From Clostridiales bacterium (GTDB lineage: Bacteria; Bacillota; Clostridia; Christensenellales; CAG-138): a stretch of 64,000 nt of DNA. The notes below the pieces were generated by a model. The model had not been told where the DNA came from. It ran no database searches and saw nothing but the letters and a program-made list of their open reading frames with translations. Position 1 is the stretch's first letter. Each line of letters begins with the position of its first letter. The translations under genes were made by a program, and so were the position numbers. Shown here one piece after another: positions 35,953 to 43,881 of the stretch. The DNA lies in assembly GCA_004558825.1 (NCBI GenBank), contig SFDB01000006.1:46742-110741 (forward strand). Reading direction: 5' to 3'.

Positions 35953-36300
35953 ATGTCCGAATCCAAACTTCGTGAAATTTCAACTGATTTCGCAGTCAAA
36001 GTTATTAAGCTATGCGAAACAATCAAGGGTCATTATTCGCTGGTGAACCAATTGGAACGTTCCGCGACTTCTATCGGGGCAAATATACGTGAAGCCAATT
36101 ATGCCCACGGCAAACCCGATTTTATTGCAAAACTGCAAATCGCATTGAAAGAATGTTACGAAACGGAATATTGGTTGGAACTGTTTGTGAAGTCAGATAT
36201 TCTGAACAGAGAAACTGTTGCCGAACTGTATAATCAATGCGGCACGATTCGCCGTATTCTGATTGCCTCCATAAATACCGCAAAGGAGAATAAAACATGA
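35953..36300 (+). CDS. Four-helix-bundle protein (TIGR02436, S23/IVP-like)
   Basis: The 115-residue protein contains KLREISTDFAVKVIKLCETI, QLERSATSIGANIREANYAHGK and KLQIALKECYETEYWLELF, the pattern of TIGR02436. Relatives occur in 23S rRNA intervening sequences, next to diversity-generating retroelements, and alone in many genomes; they are nucleic-acid-binding or scaffold-like and often travel with mobile DNA. AAAAGGCGGTG precedes the ATG. It overlaps the next gene in an ATGA junction. The base composition is more AT-rich than its neighbours. Confidence 0.88.
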   Translation: MSESKLREISTDFAVKVIKLCETIKGHYSLVNQLERSATSIGANIREANYAHGKPDFIAKLQIALKECYETEYWLELFVKSDILNRETVAELYNQCGTIRRILIASINTAKENKT

Positions 36301-36629
36301 ACATCACCATTGAAGCATTGCAAGCATACTTATCTGACCGCTACGGGGACCGGGCAAATGAACAGGGCCTGTTTATGAAGCTGGTAGAAGAAATCGGCGA
36401 AGTTGCGGAGGTTTTGAACAAAAGGGCAGGAAGGAAGTCTTCTGCCGAAAGCGACCTTCAGGAGGAACTTGGGTCAGAATTGGCAGATATGATCCACTAT
36501 ATCGTTGCGATTGCTGCAATCAACAAAATCGACTTGAATGATACCATACTCCGGAAGGATAGAACAGCTTCTCTAAAATACCATCATGAAATCAATTTGG
36601 AAGATTACCTGTTGAACCGACAGGAGTAA
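36297..36629 (+). CDS. MazG-like nucleotide pyrophosphohydrolase
   Basis: This 110-residue protein has the all-alpha NTP pyrophosphohydrolase motif: KLVEEIGEVAEVLNKR, then EELGSELADMIHYIVAIA, giving the EExxE and ExxD metal-binding residues. It probably hydrolyses non-canonical or excess nucleoside triphosphates. Start and stop overlap by four bases with the four-helix-bundle gene, so they form one unit. Composition is AT-rich as in that gene, suggesting joint acquisition beside tRNA-Glu. Confidence 0.85.
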   Translation: MNITIEALQAYLSDRYGDRANEQGLFMKLVEEIGEVAEVLNKRAGRKSSAESDLQEELGSELADMIHYIVAIAAINKIDLNDTILRKDRTASLKYHHEINLEDYLLNRQE

Positions 36630-36824
36630 CCGGTTGTGCTTGGGTGTACTTTTGGTGGTTCTTTCCTCGCTTTTATTTCCGTTTGGTCGTTCTTTGCCAG
36701 ATAAGCGCGATAGTTTTGATACCATTAGTATCCGACTATCGTGTTTTTTGTTTGTAATTGTGAGTCTCCTGTCTATGTGTTATAATCAAATTAATAAAAT
36801 CGAACTTGATGGAGGTAATGTTAT

Positions 36825-37241
36825 ATGTGGTTTATATTAGCATTATTGTCTGCAATATTTGCGGCGCTTACATCTATACTGGCAAAGGTCGGCATAGATG
36901 GAGTAAACTCAAATCTTGCAACGGCCATCAGAACAGTCGTCGTAGTTATTATGGCATGGGGAATGGTTTTCCTTACAAATGCGCAAAACGGTATACCGGA
37001 AATAAGCAAAAAAAGCTGGTTGTTTTTGATTTTATCCGGATTAGCTACCGGAGCGTCGTGGCTATGCTATTATAAAGCTCTGCAAATCGGCGAAGCATCA
37101 AAAGTGGTTCCGATTGATAAATTGAGCGTGGTAATTACATTGATATTGGCATTTGTTTTTCTGCATGAGAAATTTACGATAAAATCCTTGATCGGATGCG
37201 TTTTAATCGGCGCGGGGACTTTGGTTATGGTTCTTAAATGA
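36825..37241 (+). CDS. EamA-type small membrane transporter (about 140 aa, half-size)
   Basis: The 138-residue protein has four or five hydrophobic helices, with SKKSWLFLILSGLATGASWLCYYKAL and VFLHEKFTIKSLIGCVLIGAGTLV, which matches one EamA repeat (COG2510 group). Half-size members are thought to dimerise and export metabolites or drugs. GGAGGTAATGTTAT precedes the ATG. It lies in the AT-richer segment right of tRNA-Glu. The preceding 200 bases hold no convincing gene. Confidence 0.88.
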   Translation: MWFILALLSAIFAALTSILAKVGIDGVNSNLATAIRTVVVVIMAWGMVFLTNAQNGIPEISKKSWLFLILSGLATGASWLCYYKALQIGEASKVVPIDKLSVVITLILAFVFLHEKFTIKSLIGCVLIGAGTLVMVLK

Positions 37242-37367
37242 CCGATTCCCATGTCTTAAAGACGGCGCCGCTTTTAATTCGGGAGTTCCGTCCTGAGACG
37301 AACTTTTTTGCGCCAAGCCGTTGCATGCGTTATAATATTCGCGAATAAACTATGCAGGAGCTATGGT

Positions 37368-37718
37368 ATGAAAAAATGGTATGACGAAGAGTATGAGTGG
37401 GAAATAGAGACAGTAGGCTTTCTGCGCGGTGAAAGCACTGAAAACTATTGCCGGAACGGCGAGGAGATAGGCGACAAATACACCTGCACCTACGGCTGCC
37501 CGGTTAACTCGGACGGACAGGGCATCTGCTCAAAAACGATGATGGTCATGTTTCCGATAATGGAGGCTGTCAGAAGCGGCGGAGACCTTGAGAACATAGG
37601 CGGCGAAGGCAAATATACAAAGACCGTGGTATGTCCCGACGGCTGTGTGGTGTTTAGAATGACGGCAAAAAGGCTCGGGAACGAAAACTTTTTCAAAGGG
37701 AAATTTTGTGGACGGTGA
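37368..37718 (+). CDS. TIGR04076 family protein
   Basis: This 116-residue protein starts at the ATG preceded by CAGGAGCTATGGT. It contains YCRNGEEIGDKYTCTYGCP, MVMFPIMEAVRSGGDL and VVCPDGCVVFRM, which fit the TIGR04076 pattern of small cytosolic proteins with conserved cysteines of unknown function. A role in metal binding or redox is possible but unsupported. A degenerate coding fragment follows. Confidence 0.75.
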   Translation: MKKWYDEEYEWEIETVGFLRGESTENYCRNGEEIGDKYTCTYGCPVNSDGQGICSKTMMVMFPIMEAVRSGGDLENIGGEGKYTKTVVCPDGCVVFRMTAKRLGNENFFKGKFCGR

Positions 37719-37738
37719 TGATAAGAAAGGATAAAATG

Positions 37739-37880
37739 ATGAAGGCGGAATGCGTATACGAGCATAACGGGAATGATACGCTTCTTTACAGCGCAAGCTT
37801 TATCGGTGCTTTTACACGCGGAGCTGCTTGATTTTGGCGAAGGCGGTGCTGACGATGCGTTCAGGTTCGGTGAATAACCC
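37739..37880 (+). pseudogene. Degenerate gene fragment
   Basis: A short frame, MKAECVYEHNGNDTLLYSAS and onward, with AAAGGATAAA upstream, ends in TGA after 30 codons. A shifted frame continues with LDFGEGGADDAFRFGE before another stop. The start resembles small hypothetical proteins of clostridia that carry a similar opening, so this looks like the decayed remainder of such a gene. The rest of the spacer to 38002 shows nothing. Confidence 0.35.
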
Positions 37881-38002
37881 GAAAACTTTGATATGATATC
37901 CGAAGACGTTTGTGCTGACAGGTGCTCGTGTTTACAGCTTGTTTGCATATATTTTATAGATTGTTTGCTTGTTTTTATCATATTCTGATATAGAATCTAA
38001 AT

Positions 38003-38761
38003 ATGAAACGGGGAAGGTATAGAATAGTTAACAGGAAAAGATTCATGGCGTTTGCCGTCGGCACGTCGTGCGCGGCGCTGCTTTTAGCGCTTATGGCAAT
38101 ACTTGCGATTTTTTATAGAGACGTGCCTGCGGACGGGACGCCGCGGAATGAGGACGCCTCCGCCGTAGGTATGGGCGATGTTAAAGGACGGGACGAAATA
38201 AAGTGGGTTAAGCTCACAAGCGAACAAACAGAGAGCGTTGCAAATGCCGCTGCGTCCGACGCATCGACGCCATTGAATGCCAAGACGGTCGTGAGTTCGT
38301 GCCTTTCGCTCGTGGGGAAGGTGAATTATTTCTGGGGTGGCAAGAGCACCGCCCGCGGCTGGGACGACAACTGGGGAACAATGCGTACGGTCGCGCACTC
38401 GGGCAGCGAAACTACGGGCGAAACACGTCCTTTTGGGCTTGACTGCTCAGGGTTCGTGACATGGGCGTTCATTCAGCTCGGGCTCGGCGAAGAGCAGACC
38501 AAGGATGCTATCGGTGAGGGAACATGGAATCAATGGCATAAGTCCGTACCGATAGAGTGGAGCGAGCTGAAACCGGGAGACTTTGCGTTTCAGAACGAAT
38601 ACCCGGGAGCCACCGAGAACAATATAGGCATATGCATAGGCAGATACAACAACGAGCCTGTATTTGTGCATTGCTGCTACAGCGAAAACAATGTCGTCGT
38701 GACGATGGCGAGCGATATACTCCGCTTTGCGAGGCGTCCGTCGATTTTTGCCGAGGGCTGA
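38003..38761 (+). CDS. NlpC/P60-type cysteine peptidase, membrane-anchored
   Basis: The 252-residue protein has an N-terminal signal-anchor (about residues 13-36), a linker, and an NlpC/P60-like domain. The putative catalytic Cys is in FGLDCSGFVTWAF, and the His is probably in the segment NIGICIGRYNNEPVFVHCC. Such enzymes cleave peptidoglycan stem peptides outside the membrane. WSELKPGDFAF is the usual strand before the His. The ribosome site is weak (GAATCTAAAT). A kinase-like gene begins 17 bases later. Confidence 0.85.
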   Translation: MKRGRYRIVNRKRFMAFAVGTSCAALLLALMAILAIFYRDVPADGTPRNEDASAVGMGDVKGRDEIKWVKLTSEQTESVANAAASDASTPLNAKTVVSSCLSLVGKVNYFWGGKSTARGWDDNWGTMRTVAHSGSETTGETRPFGLDCSGFVTWAFIQLGLGEEQTKDAIGEGTWNQWHKSVPIEWSELKPGDFAFQNEYPGATENNIGICIGRYNNEPVFVHCCYSENNVVVTMASDILRFARRPSIFAEG

Positions 38762-38778
38762 CGCGAGAAAGGGATAAC

Positions 38779-39285
38779 ATGAAAACGCTTTATCTTGTAG
38801 GAGGACCGCCGGGCGCAGGCAAAACCACTTCCTGCCGCATACTTGCGCAGATGCTTCAAAAGAGCGTGTTTCTCGACGGCGATACATGCTGGGACACGCA
38901 TCCGTTTATGGTCACCGAGGAAACGAAGCGCATGGTCGTCGTGAACATATGCTTCCTGTTGAACAGCTTTATTGCTTGCAGCGCGATAGAAAGAATTGTT
39001 TTCTGCTGGGTAATGCACGAGCAGTCGATAATCGACGACATACTCTCGCGCCTTGAGCTTTCGAACGTCAGGGTGATTCCGATATCGCTTGTTTGCAGCG
39101 AAGAGGCGCTTACGGAGCGCATTGAGCGCGACATTGCGGCGGGCATACGCGAGGACGGCGCCGTCGAGCGCGGCAAGGAGCGCCTATTGCATTACGGCGG
39201 TGTTAACACCGTGAAAATAGACGTTTCGGAATGCGATGCGCACACTGCCGCCGAAATGATGATGAAGCTCGGGGCGGAGCAATAG
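38779..39285 (+). CDS. Small P-loop kinase-like protein
   Basis: This 168-residue protein has Walker A GGPPGAGKTT (about residues 8-17) and FLDGDTCWDTHPF as a substrate or Mg site, resembling small AAA/shikimate-kinase-like ATPases that phosphorylate small molecules. The substrate is unknown. The ATG at 38779 has AGAAAGGGATAAC before it; the frame is open further upstream inside the NlpC gene but without a start signal. It ends just before a convergent gene. Confidence 0.8.
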   Translation: MKTLYLVGGPPGAGKTTSCRILAQMLQKSVFLDGDTCWDTHPFMVTEETKRMVVVNICFLLNSFIACSAIERIVFCWVMHEQSIIDDILSRLELSNVRVIPISLVCSEEALTERIERDIAAGIREDGAVERGKERLLHYGGVNTVKIDVSECDAHTAAEMMMKLGAEQ

Positions 39286-39293
39286 AACCGTTT

Positions 39294-39695
39294 TCAGCGG
39301 CCAAGCAGCCGCGCGAGAGGCTTTACAATAGATGAAAGATCGCTGATGGCGTCGTTGAGCTTCTCAATTTCGAGCGCTTCAATCTTCTCAAGCGCCGCGC
39401 TTGCAGCGTCGTTGGCATTATTAACGGCCGTGCGGCTGCTTGAAACGAGCGCGTCGATGTTGCGCGAAAGCTCAGGCAGGTCGGCATCTATCACCTGTTT
39501 GGCGGCGCTGTCTATGCTTGCTGACGCGGCTTCAAGTGCCGGCGAAAGCTTCATCAGGCATGGCACGACAAAAGCGGCGCCTGCGATGACTATAACAAGC
39601 GTAATTATTGAAGCCACGGCTGTTATGCGCGCCGCGAGCAGCTTTTTCTTTTCATAGCCTTTGACGGTTTCGGCCGCCGCATTGATATTCATCAT
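39294..39695 (-). CDS. Small membrane-anchored coiled-coil protein (DUF948-like)
   Basis: This 133-residue protein has a short cytoplasmic N-terminus, one membrane helix (about residues 22-46) and a C-terminal helix rich in Ala, Ser and Asp with heptad spacing (ASASIDSAAKQVIDADLPEL, then DAISDLSSIVKPLARLL). It resembles DUF948-type general stress membrane proteins of Firmicutes in layout only. AAAAAGGAGTTAATCA lies before the tandem ATGs. It is convergent with the kinase-like gene. Confidence 0.65.
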   Translation of the reverse strand: MMNINAAAETVKGYEKKKLLAARITAVASIITLVIVIAGAAFVVPCLMKLSPALEAASASIDSAAKQVIDADLPELSRNIDALVSSSRTAVNNANDAASAALEKIEALEIEKLNDAISDLSSIVKPLARLLGR

Positions 39696-39833
39696 TTGAT
39701 TAACTCCTTTTTATTGATTTTATCATACGCATGCCGCTTGAAAAAGATTCCTTCACACATTTGTCTCTGTCTGCGTAGTATGTGTTAGACGACGCTTGAG
39801 TCGGCGCAAAACATTAAGGAGGCAAAAAACTTT

Positions 39834-40076
39834 ATGTGTAATTCCTGCTTTGGCAATATCTTCAACGGCAGCAACTGGTGGATAATCATTCTTCTTATCT
39901 TGATCGGCGCGTTTGACAACGGCTGCGGCTGCGACAACGGCTGTGACAACAACAACTGGATCTGGATTATCCTCCTCTTCCTCCTCGCCAACAACGGCTG
40001 CGGCTGCGATAACGACAACGGCTGCGGCTGCGGAAATAACAACAGCTCGGGCTGCGGCTGCGGCTGCGGATGCTAA
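39834..40076 (+). CDS. Cysteine-rich chorion-class-like small protein
   Basis: The 80-residue protein alternates hydrophobic stretches (NWWIIILLILIGAF, NWIWIILLFLLA) with Gly/Cys/Asn repeats (NGCGCDNGCDNNN; C-terminal SGCGCGCGC). Such proteins are annotated in clostridia as chorion class high-cysteine proteins and are probably spore surface or coat components cross-linked through disulphides. TTAAGGAGGC precedes the ATG. The coding sequence contains repeated GGCTGCGGCTGCG units that could expand or contract. A perfect terminator follows. Confidence 0.8.
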   Translation: MCNSCFGNIFNGSNWWIIILLILIGAFDNGCGCDNGCDNNNWIWIILLFLLANNGCGCDNDNGCGCGNNNSSGCGCGCGC

Positions 40077-40100
40077 GCATCAGAGCCTGTTAGGTGAGTG

Positions 40101-40140
40101 AGACATGGCGCATGCCGAAAGGCATGCGCCATGTCTGTTT
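40101..40140 (+). terminator. Terminator after the cysteine-rich gene
   Basis: A perfect 16-bp stem, AGACATGGCGCATGCC with GGCATGCGCCATGTCT, closes on a GAAA tetraloop and is followed by GTTT. Confidence 0.85.
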
Positions 40141-40185
40141 CGACGGCCTTATGTTTGACCCGTAAATTCCTTGGGCGCAGCAACA

Positions 40186-40221
40186 GCGAAACCCGCGTCC
40201 AAGCTTATCCTTGAACGCGGG
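40186..40221 (-). terminator. Terminator of tRNA-Thr
   Basis: On the minus strand CCCGCGTTCAAG pairs with CTTGGACGCGGG with one mismatch, followed by TTTCGC. It lies 4 bases past the tRNA 3' end. The T tract is short. Confidence 0.6.
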
Positions 40222-40225
40222 CCTA

Positions 40226-40301
40226 TGGAGCTGGTGATCAGATTCGAACTGACTACCTCGTCATTACCAATGACGTGCTCTACCTACTGAGCTACACCAG
40301 C
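40226..40301 (-). tRNA. tRNA-Thr (anticodon GGT)
   Basis: A 76-base cloverleaf on the minus strand. GCTGGTG pairs with CACCAGC, the D arm is AGCTCAGTAGGTAGAGC, the anticodon arm is CGTCA-TTGGTAA-TGACG with anticodon GGT, and the T arm contains GTTCGAATC. The discriminator is T and CCA is encoded. It has its own promoter and terminator. Confidence 0.95.
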
Positions 40302-40310
40302 GACTTAGCC

Positions 40311-40339
40311 ATTATAGCAAACACAAGGCTTGTTTGCAA
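40311..40339 (-). promoter_or_regulatory. Promoter of tRNA-Thr
   Basis: On the minus strand TTGCAA (40334-40339) and TATAAT (40311-40316) are separated by 17 bases, 9 bases before the mature tRNA. The spacer from 40340 to 40553 holds nothing else recognisable. Confidence 0.85.
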
Positions 40340-40553
40340 TAGCTTTTTTATATATTGCATGCTGTTTCGCGCAGCATAAAGTGTCCGCGCCGAAGTCATT
40401 ACGGCGACATTTTTGTTTATAATGAGACTTACAGCTATTGCCGCGGCGTTCAGCGGCGAAGCGTTTGCCGCACAGCAATAAAACGGAATTGCCTTTTCCA
40501 ACAGCATTGACGTAATATATAAGCCCCATACGTTTTTATATAAACATGTACTG

Positions 40554-41612
40554 CTATCGCGTGTATGAACGTATGACGTTCATTACGCGCTCCGCTGCAT
40601 TCGCGCCATTATCGGCGGCCATGGCCTTTTTGAGCGAATCGCGTTTTGAGTCGAGCTCGTTGACGGCCCTTATGAGCGATTCGCGGGTGAGCGCGTCCTG
40701 GTCGAGCACGAGCGAATAGCCGCGCCTTTCAAAATAGGCGGCGTTCAGGAGCTGGTCGCCGCGGCTTGCTGCCTTTGGAAGCGGGATAAGTATTGACGGC
40801 ATGTTGAGCGCGAGTATCTCAAACACGGCGTTCGCGCCCGCACGCGATATCATAAGCGATGTGCAGGCGAAAACGTCGCCAAGCTCGTCGCCTATAAATT
40901 CGAACTGCTTGTAGCCATCGATGTCGATGCTGCCGTCGACCTTCCCCTTGCCGCAGATATGCGCGACGTTGAAGCGCTTTGTAAGCTCATCGAGCGACGA
41001 GCGGAGCGCATCGTTTATCGCCGCAGCTCCGAGACTGCCGCCCATTGAAAGAAGTATCGGCTTATCGGAGGAGAAGCCGAGGAAGTGCCTGCCTTTCGCG
41101 GCATTGCCGTCTGTCAGCTCGCGCCGTACCGGTGAGCCGGTATATATGCCCTTAGAGCCGACGCAAGATAGTGTGTCTTCAAACGAAACGCATATCCTGT
41201 CGGCATATTTTGCGCCTATCCTATTGGCGAGTCCGGGCGTAAAATCGCATTCGTGCACAATTATCGGCGCCTTGCCCTTTGCGGCCATCACGACGGGAAC
41301 GGAGACGAAGCCGCCCTTTGAAAAAACGACGTTCGGCTCGACCTTTTTGACGATGCGCCTTGACTGCGAGATACCCTTCAGCACACGGAACGGGTCGGTA
41401 AGGTTTTTGAGCGAAAAATATCGTCTCAGCTTTCCTGAGGATATAGGGTGGTATGTAACATAATCGTATTTTTCGACGAGTTCACGTTCAATGCCGTTTT
41501 TTGTGCCGATGTAGTGTATTTTATAGCCTTCATCGCGCAGCTTTTCTATGAGCGCGATATTGGGCATGACGTGGCCGGCGCTTCCGCCGCCTGTCATGAT
41601 TATTTTTTTCAT
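40554..41612 (-). CDS. murG: UDP-GlcNAc--lipid I N-acetylglucosaminyltransferase MurG
   Basis: The 352-residue protein begins MKKIIMTGGGSAGHVMPNIA, the MurG glycine loop, then SKGGFVSVPVVMAA and HECDFTPGLANRIG. It transfers GlcNAc to lipid I at the inner membrane face, giving lipid II. The start at 41612 has GGGAG upstream and matches the family; the open frame extends ten codons further without a signal. It is a free-standing murG, away from the mur/fts cluster where the gene often lies; a second copy may exist elsewhere. Confidence 0.95.
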   Translation of the reverse strand: MKKIIMTGGGSAGHVMPNIALIEKLRDEGYKIHYIGTKNGIERELVEKYDYVTYHPISSGKLRRYFSLKNLTDPFRVLKGISQSRRIVKKVEPNVVFSKGGFVSVPVVMAAKGKAPIIVHECDFTPGLANRIGAKYADRICVSFEDTLSCVGSKGIYTGSPVRRELTDGNAAKGRHFLGFSSDKPILLSMGGSLGAAAINDALRSSLDELTKRFNVAHICGKGKVDGSIDIDGYKQFEFIGDELGDVFACTSLMISRAGANAVFEILALNMPSILIPLPKAASRGDQLLNAAYFERRGYSLVLDQDALTRESLIRAVNELDSKRDSLKKAMAADNGANAAERVMNVIRSYTR

Positions 41613-41829
41613 ACTAAGGCTCCCATTGTTCGAGCGCCGCATATTTTTATGCGCTCTGCGCTGTTAGTATATGCGGCATTCGGAAAAATCGTTTCTGCGG
41701 CTATAATAGCACACGTCAGGCGCGATGTAAAGGAACGGGCGGGCGCAGGCGCAATGCTCAGATGAAATGCAACCTTATGCGGTCATGGAACGTATATATT
41801 AACGAACAAAAAGCGGAGGAATATGAATT

Positions 41830-42456
41830 ATGAAGAAAATGATATCAATAATGGCCATATCTATGGCGTTGCTGGCGCTTGCCGGCTGCACCGGAACAAT
41901 CGGCGCTGAAGGCGGCAAAGACAATGACGTATTGCGCGAACCGCCGCAGGAGCTCGAGGGAGAGGAGATAACGCCATTTCCGCAGGAAAGCGACACGCCT
42001 GTGATCCAAATCGATAAATTGAAGAAAACGTTTGACGAATATGATGCCGAGTATATACGCGGCACTTGGGTCGAGGGTAAATTCCCTGTTTGCTTTGTGG
42101 TGGACAGCCGCGAGAAGCTTGAGGCGCTTTTTGCGGGCAGTGACGGCGTGCGCGATGCGGCAGAGCTTTATGCCGATGATATAACGCGCGAAGAGTTTGC
42201 AAAGTATGACGACGAGTTTTTTGAGAAGAAATTCCTGCTTATCGCAGTCACGACGTTTACAAGCGGTTCGTACTCACAGCAGGTCGATACGGTTGGCATG
42301 ACGCCGAATGGCGACAAGTATCTTGTGACGCTCAGAACGGTTCGTCCGCAGGGCGATGTGTTTACGGGCGACATGGCTCTCTGGTATGTTGCCGTTGCGC
42401 TCGACCGCGACTATCTCACGGAGAACACGGATGCGTCCGTAATGTTCCTGAAATAA
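41830..42456 (+). CDS. Predicted lipoprotein with PrcB-like C-terminal part
   Basis: The 208-residue protein has a lipoprotein signal ending LAGC (Cys20), a Pro/Glu-rich linker, and a domain containing KFLLIAVTTFTSGSYSQQVDTV, then KYLVTLRTVRP. The FLL-TSGSY-V pattern resembles the PrcB C-terminal domain, a protease-complex partner in spirochaetes that is also found in isolated lipoproteins. Function is unknown. GCGGAGGAATATGAATT precedes the start. A terminator-type hairpin lies downstream. Confidence 0.7.
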   Translation: MKKMISIMAISMALLALAGCTGTIGAEGGKDNDVLREPPQELEGEEITPFPQESDTPVIQIDKLKKTFDEYDAEYIRGTWVEGKFPVCFVVDSREKLEALFAGSDGVRDAAELYADDITREEFAKYDDEFFEKKFLLIAVTTFTSGSYSQQVDTVGMTPNGDKYLVTLRTVRPQGDVFTGDMALWYVAVALDRDYLTENTDASVMFLK

Positions 42457-42486
42457 CGCATTTTGACGCAGCGCACCGCGATAAAA

Positions 42487-42561
42487 TATAGTAGGTCGCA
42501 TAACCGTAATGCGGTTTACTATATAAGAAAATCCCGAAAAAACGGCATTTTGCCGTTTTTT
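42487..42561 (+). terminator. Imperfect palindrome plus terminator
   Basis: TATAGTA...TACTATA with inner CGCAT...ATGCG (42487-42523) forms an imperfect hairpin that could be an operator. AAAAAACGGCA/TGCCGTTTTTT (42537-42561) is a typical terminator for the lipoprotein gene. The MarR gene starts about 65 bases later, so the palindrome could also be its binding site. Confidence 0.65.
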
Positions 42562-42625
42562 ACGCATTTGTGCTCGAATAACGATAATGCGTGCAGCTTC
42601 ATTTTTTTTATGATATGATTAAATT

Positions 42626-43135
42626 ATGAAAACGGAAGAATTTTACAACACAGGCACGAACGACTCCGGACTTGCGGAATACATGAGCCGCGTCGCCGAC
42701 ATGCGCATATGCTTTCCGAAGCTTGTGCAGACATACAACGCCTGCATGATGCAGATACTCGGCAAATACGGTCTCTTTCCCGGTCAGCCTCAAATTCTGT
42801 TTGAGCTCGGGCGCTGTGGACGGATAACGCAGAATGAGCTTGCGTCGCTGTTGAATGTATCGAAATCGAGCGCGGGTACATCGCTCAAGCGTATGGAGCG
42901 TGCGGGCTTTGTAAAGCGGGAACGCGATAAGGAAGATTTAAGGCGCATATATGTGGAGCTTACGCGGCGCGGGAAGGAGTATTCGAGGTGGTGCGAAATA
43001 GATTTTGATATGCTTTTCACGACTATGCTCGAGGGCTTTGCCGGCGAAGAACGCGAAAAAGCGCCGCGCATGGTCGAAACGATGTATTTGTCGCTCGAGG
43101 AGATGCGCAAGCGCCTTTGCGGTAAAAAACATTGA
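42626..43135 (+). CDS. MarR-family transcriptional regulator
   Basis: The 169-residue protein has the MarR winged helix: PGQPQILFELGRCGRITQNELASLLNVSKSSAGTSLKRMERAGFVKRERDKEDLRRIYVELT, so the recognition helix is around residues 70-90 and the wing carries the usual Asp-Arg pattern. It binds DNA as a dimer and usually responds to small phenolic or drug-like ligands. No transporter is adjacent on the same strand; the neighbouring palindrome (42487-42523) may be its own operator. No clear ribosome site precedes the ATG. Confidence 0.9.
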   Translation: MKTEEFYNTGTNDSGLAEYMSRVADMRICFPKLVQTYNACMMQILGKYGLFPGQPQILFELGRCGRITQNELASLLNVSKSSAGTSLKRMERAGFVKRERDKEDLRRIYVELTRRGKEYSRWCEIDFDMLFTTMLEGFAGEEREKAPRMVETMYLSLEEMRKRLCGKKH

Positions 43136-43169
43136 GCTATGCCCGAAAGCGGCAGAGCATCCGTAAGGC

Positions 43170-43790
43170 TTACGGAGCAACTACGCCGGTGAGCATATCC
43201 TCCGTAACACGCCCTTCGCTGAGCGCGAGCGCCCTGAGCCTGTCATATAGCCCTGCCATGGAGAGCTCGATATAGGGGGCCGCATAGAACACGCCCACTG
43301 CGCCGAAGGTAAGCGACGAAAGGATACTCCAACCTATGAAGCTAAGATGCATAACGAATATTTCTCCCTTATGCCCTTGGGTCATGTGCATGGAAATCTT
43401 TATTGCGTCCGTCGCGCGGACGTTGGGGCAGTCCGCAAGTATGTACGGAGTAAAGTAATAGGCGTACATCTTAATTATACCGGGTATGATAAAGAGGAGC
43501 GACCAGAGGAAAACGAAAAGCTCCATCCAGAGGTAGCCGCCGAGATTGTGCCCAAAGTTGCTAAAGCCGTTAAAGACGTCTTGTATACGAGCCTGTTCGC
43601 CGCGCGTCGTGCGTATGAAAAACTGCGCCATGCCGACGGTTAGCGGACCCGATATGAGTATGCCGGCGACTGCGAATGTGCAGCCCGACACCGCATAGAG
43701 TATACCGTAGACTATCGCGCATACGGCGACGCAAGGCCAGTAGTTTCCGCGCAAAAGCTGCTTTGCGCGGTTTTTGATCTCTTGTCTCAT
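43170..43790 (-). CDS. DUF975 family membrane protein
   Basis: The 206-residue protein begins MRQEIKNRAKQLLRGNYW, characteristic of DUF975, and has five or six hydrophobic segments, with ARIQDVFNGFSNFGHNLGG and MYAYYFTPYILADCPNVRATDAIK between them. The family is common in Firmicutes and unassigned. The start at 43790 was chosen for AGGAGGTATAATTCA upstream; 18 further open codons lack a start signal. It is convergent with the MarR gene. Confidence 0.88.
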   Translation of the reverse strand: MRQEIKNRAKQLLRGNYWPCVAVCAIVYGILYAVSGCTFAVAGILISGPLTVGMAQFFIRTTRGEQARIQDVFNGFSNFGHNLGGYLWMELFVFLWSLLFIIPGIIKMYAYYFTPYILADCPNVRATDAIKISMHMTQGHKGEIFVMHLSFIGWSILSSLTFGAVGVFYAAPYIELSMAGLYDRLRALALSEGRVTEDMLTGVVAP

Positions 43791-43881
43791 TGAATTATAC
43801 CTCCTGTTTGAGATATGACTATTATACTTTGAACGAGCCGTCAATACAACATAAATTCATGTTACGAAAAATGTCTGCGGG

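Noticed and set aside
36634..36840. Hydrophobic 68-codon frame before the EamA gene
   Set aside because: It begins at a non-ATG codon without a ribosome site and runs into the EamA start; hydrophobicity follows from AT-rich DNA.
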